Below are positions 15,548 to 16,004 of a DNA stretch of 16,004 nucleotides, one piece after another (position 1 is the first letter of the stretch; each line of letters begins with the position of its first letter). This DNA is from Desulfobacteraceae bacterium (lineage in GTDB: Bacteria; Desulfobacterota; Desulfobacteria; Desulfobacterales; Desulfobacteraceae), in the NCBI GenBank assembly GCA_015486915.1, contig WFQS01000402.1, positions 1 to 16,004 on the forward strand, read 5' to 3'. The notes beneath the pieces were generated by a model. The model worked only from the letters and a program-made list of their open reading frames with translations. It ran no database searches and had not been told where the DNA came from. Made by a program: the position numbers and the translations under genes.

Positions 15548-15934
15548 TCATGCTGCTGCAGTCTGCTGTGTAACAGGACACGCTTCAACACATTCACCAC
15601 ATCCGGTGCAGCGGTCAAGATTTATACTGCGTGCACGTTTTTTAATCTTAACCTTGAAATTACCCGGAGTTCCTTCAATGGATTCAATGTCAGAATAAGT
15701 TACAAGTTCAATGTTTAAATGCCGGCCGACCTCGACCAGTGTAGGTGAGATAATTCACATTGCGCAGTCATTGGTGGGGAATGTCTTATCAAGCTGGGAC
15801 ATGACTCCTCCTATGGAAGGAGTCTTTTCTACGAGATAAACATAATACCCGGAATTTGCAAGATCCAGTGCTGAGAGCATGCCGGAAATTCCGCCACCGA
15901 CAACCACAACAGAACCCGTTACTTTATTGGTCAT
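15548..15934 (-). CDS. Short HdrA N-terminal (FAD/Sec/[4Fe-4S]) protein, selenoprotein Sec60
   Basis: This is a HdrA/QmoA-like flavoprotein half. The ATG at 15934 has a good SD (AAGGAG, 7 bases). The frame meets a TGA at 15755-15757, and reading it as Sec gives 128 residues ending at TGA 15548-15550. The FAD motif is VVGGGISGM (11-19). The Sec lies in [17 protein letters not shown], where HdrA proteins carry a Cys-x-x-Cys-type site (C57, U60). One [4Fe-4S] motif follows at C109-C112-C115-C119, and the protein ends eight residues later. Full HdrA proteins continue for hundreds of residues; the missing continuation matches residues from about 198 of the 1083-residue fusion. The terminal UGA is taken as a true stop: no hairpin follows it and reading through adds only eight residues. 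Confidence 0.88.
15722..15739 (-). promoter_or_regulatory. SECIS-like hairpin for HdrA-stub Sec60
   Basis: On the minus strand CTGGTCG pairs with CGGCCGG (7 bp, including two G-U pairs) around an AGGU loop. The GG falls at nucleotides 24-25 after the UGA at 15755-15757, the same spacing as in the MvhD gene. Confidence 0.75.
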
Positions 15935-15955
15935 TTTTTTCTCCTTAAGTCATAT

Positions 15956-15979
15956 GGGGACAGAACCGCGTCTGTCTCC
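15956..15979 (-). other. Leader hairpin upstream of the seleno-HdrA gene
   Basis: A 9-bp stem with one mismatch (15956-15964 with 15971-15979) has a 6-base loop. It lies about 22 bases before the start codon. There is no T-tract on either strand, so it is unlikely to be a terminator. It could be a 5' leader structure, or chance. Confidence 0.35.
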
Positions 15980-16004
15980 AGTAATCATAAAAATATATGA
16001 ACAC

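Noticed and set aside
15548..15550. Terminal TGA of the HdrA stub as a second Sec codon
   Set aside because: Reading through adds only eight non-homologous residues before TAA, and no GG-loop hairpin follows.
1..16004. tRNA, rRNA, CRISPR arrays, insertion sequences, prophage genes
   Set aside because: I saw no cloverleaf-like sequences, regularly spaced repeats, transposase motifs or phage proteins in either strand.

Overview
The window looks like chromosome from an anaerobic, sulfate-reducing Desulfobacterota (Desulfobacterales-like) bacterium. The main evidence is a canonical DsrC with both C-terminal redox cysteines, an AhbA-type siroheme decarboxylase, an ABC phospholipid-transport (Mla) operon marking a Gram-negative cell, and a large cytoplasmic Hdr/Nuo/MvhD/Flx-type flavin and iron-sulfur operon. 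DNA is AT-rich, especially between genes. Two genes need in-frame UGA read as selenocysteine, so the host should have the Sec machinery, although none is encoded here.

Left part (+ strand): an unrecognised 3' gene end (3-293), an AT-rich gap (294-697) with one good and one decayed copy of a short repeat, then mlaE-mlaF-mlaD-mlaC-mlaA (698-4293). A third copy of the repeat, inverted, lies in the only large gap of that operon (mlaD-mlaC).

Middle (- strand): a nitrilase-superfamily amidohydrolase overlapping ahbA (4336-5600), a 16-bp-stem terminator (5637-5674), then dsrC (5715-6032) with its own strong SD, a -35/-10 promoter and a palindrome at the -10.

Right part (- strand, transcribed right to left): a short Sec-containing HdrA N-terminal protein (15548-15934), a NuoE-like subunit, a NuoF-like subunit, a 1083-residue NuoG-HdrA(C-terminal half)-HdrA fusion, a Sec-containing MvhD (9194-9616), two di-cluster ferredoxin subunits and a FAD/NAD/[2Fe-2S] subunit (6168-7016). 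I read this as one electron-bifurcating or -confurcating complex. It has two possible NAD(H) sites (NuoF-type FMN and FlxA-type FAD), HdrA flavins as branch point, and MvhD as electron bridge. No HdrB/HdrC (CCG-domain) gene is present, so the third electron partner is not visible.

Main discoveries: (1) two UGA-Sec codons, in MvhD (U67) and the HdrA stub (U60), each followed by a 7-bp hairpin whose loop GG falls at exactly nucleotides 24-25 after the UGA; (2) the short seleno-HdrA ends almost exactly where the first HdrA segment of the 1083-residue fusion begins, so a Qmo/HdrA-like protein appears to be split over two genes with nuoE and nuoF between them and its second half joined to a NuoG-like module; (3) a dispersed 40-bp intergenic repeat.
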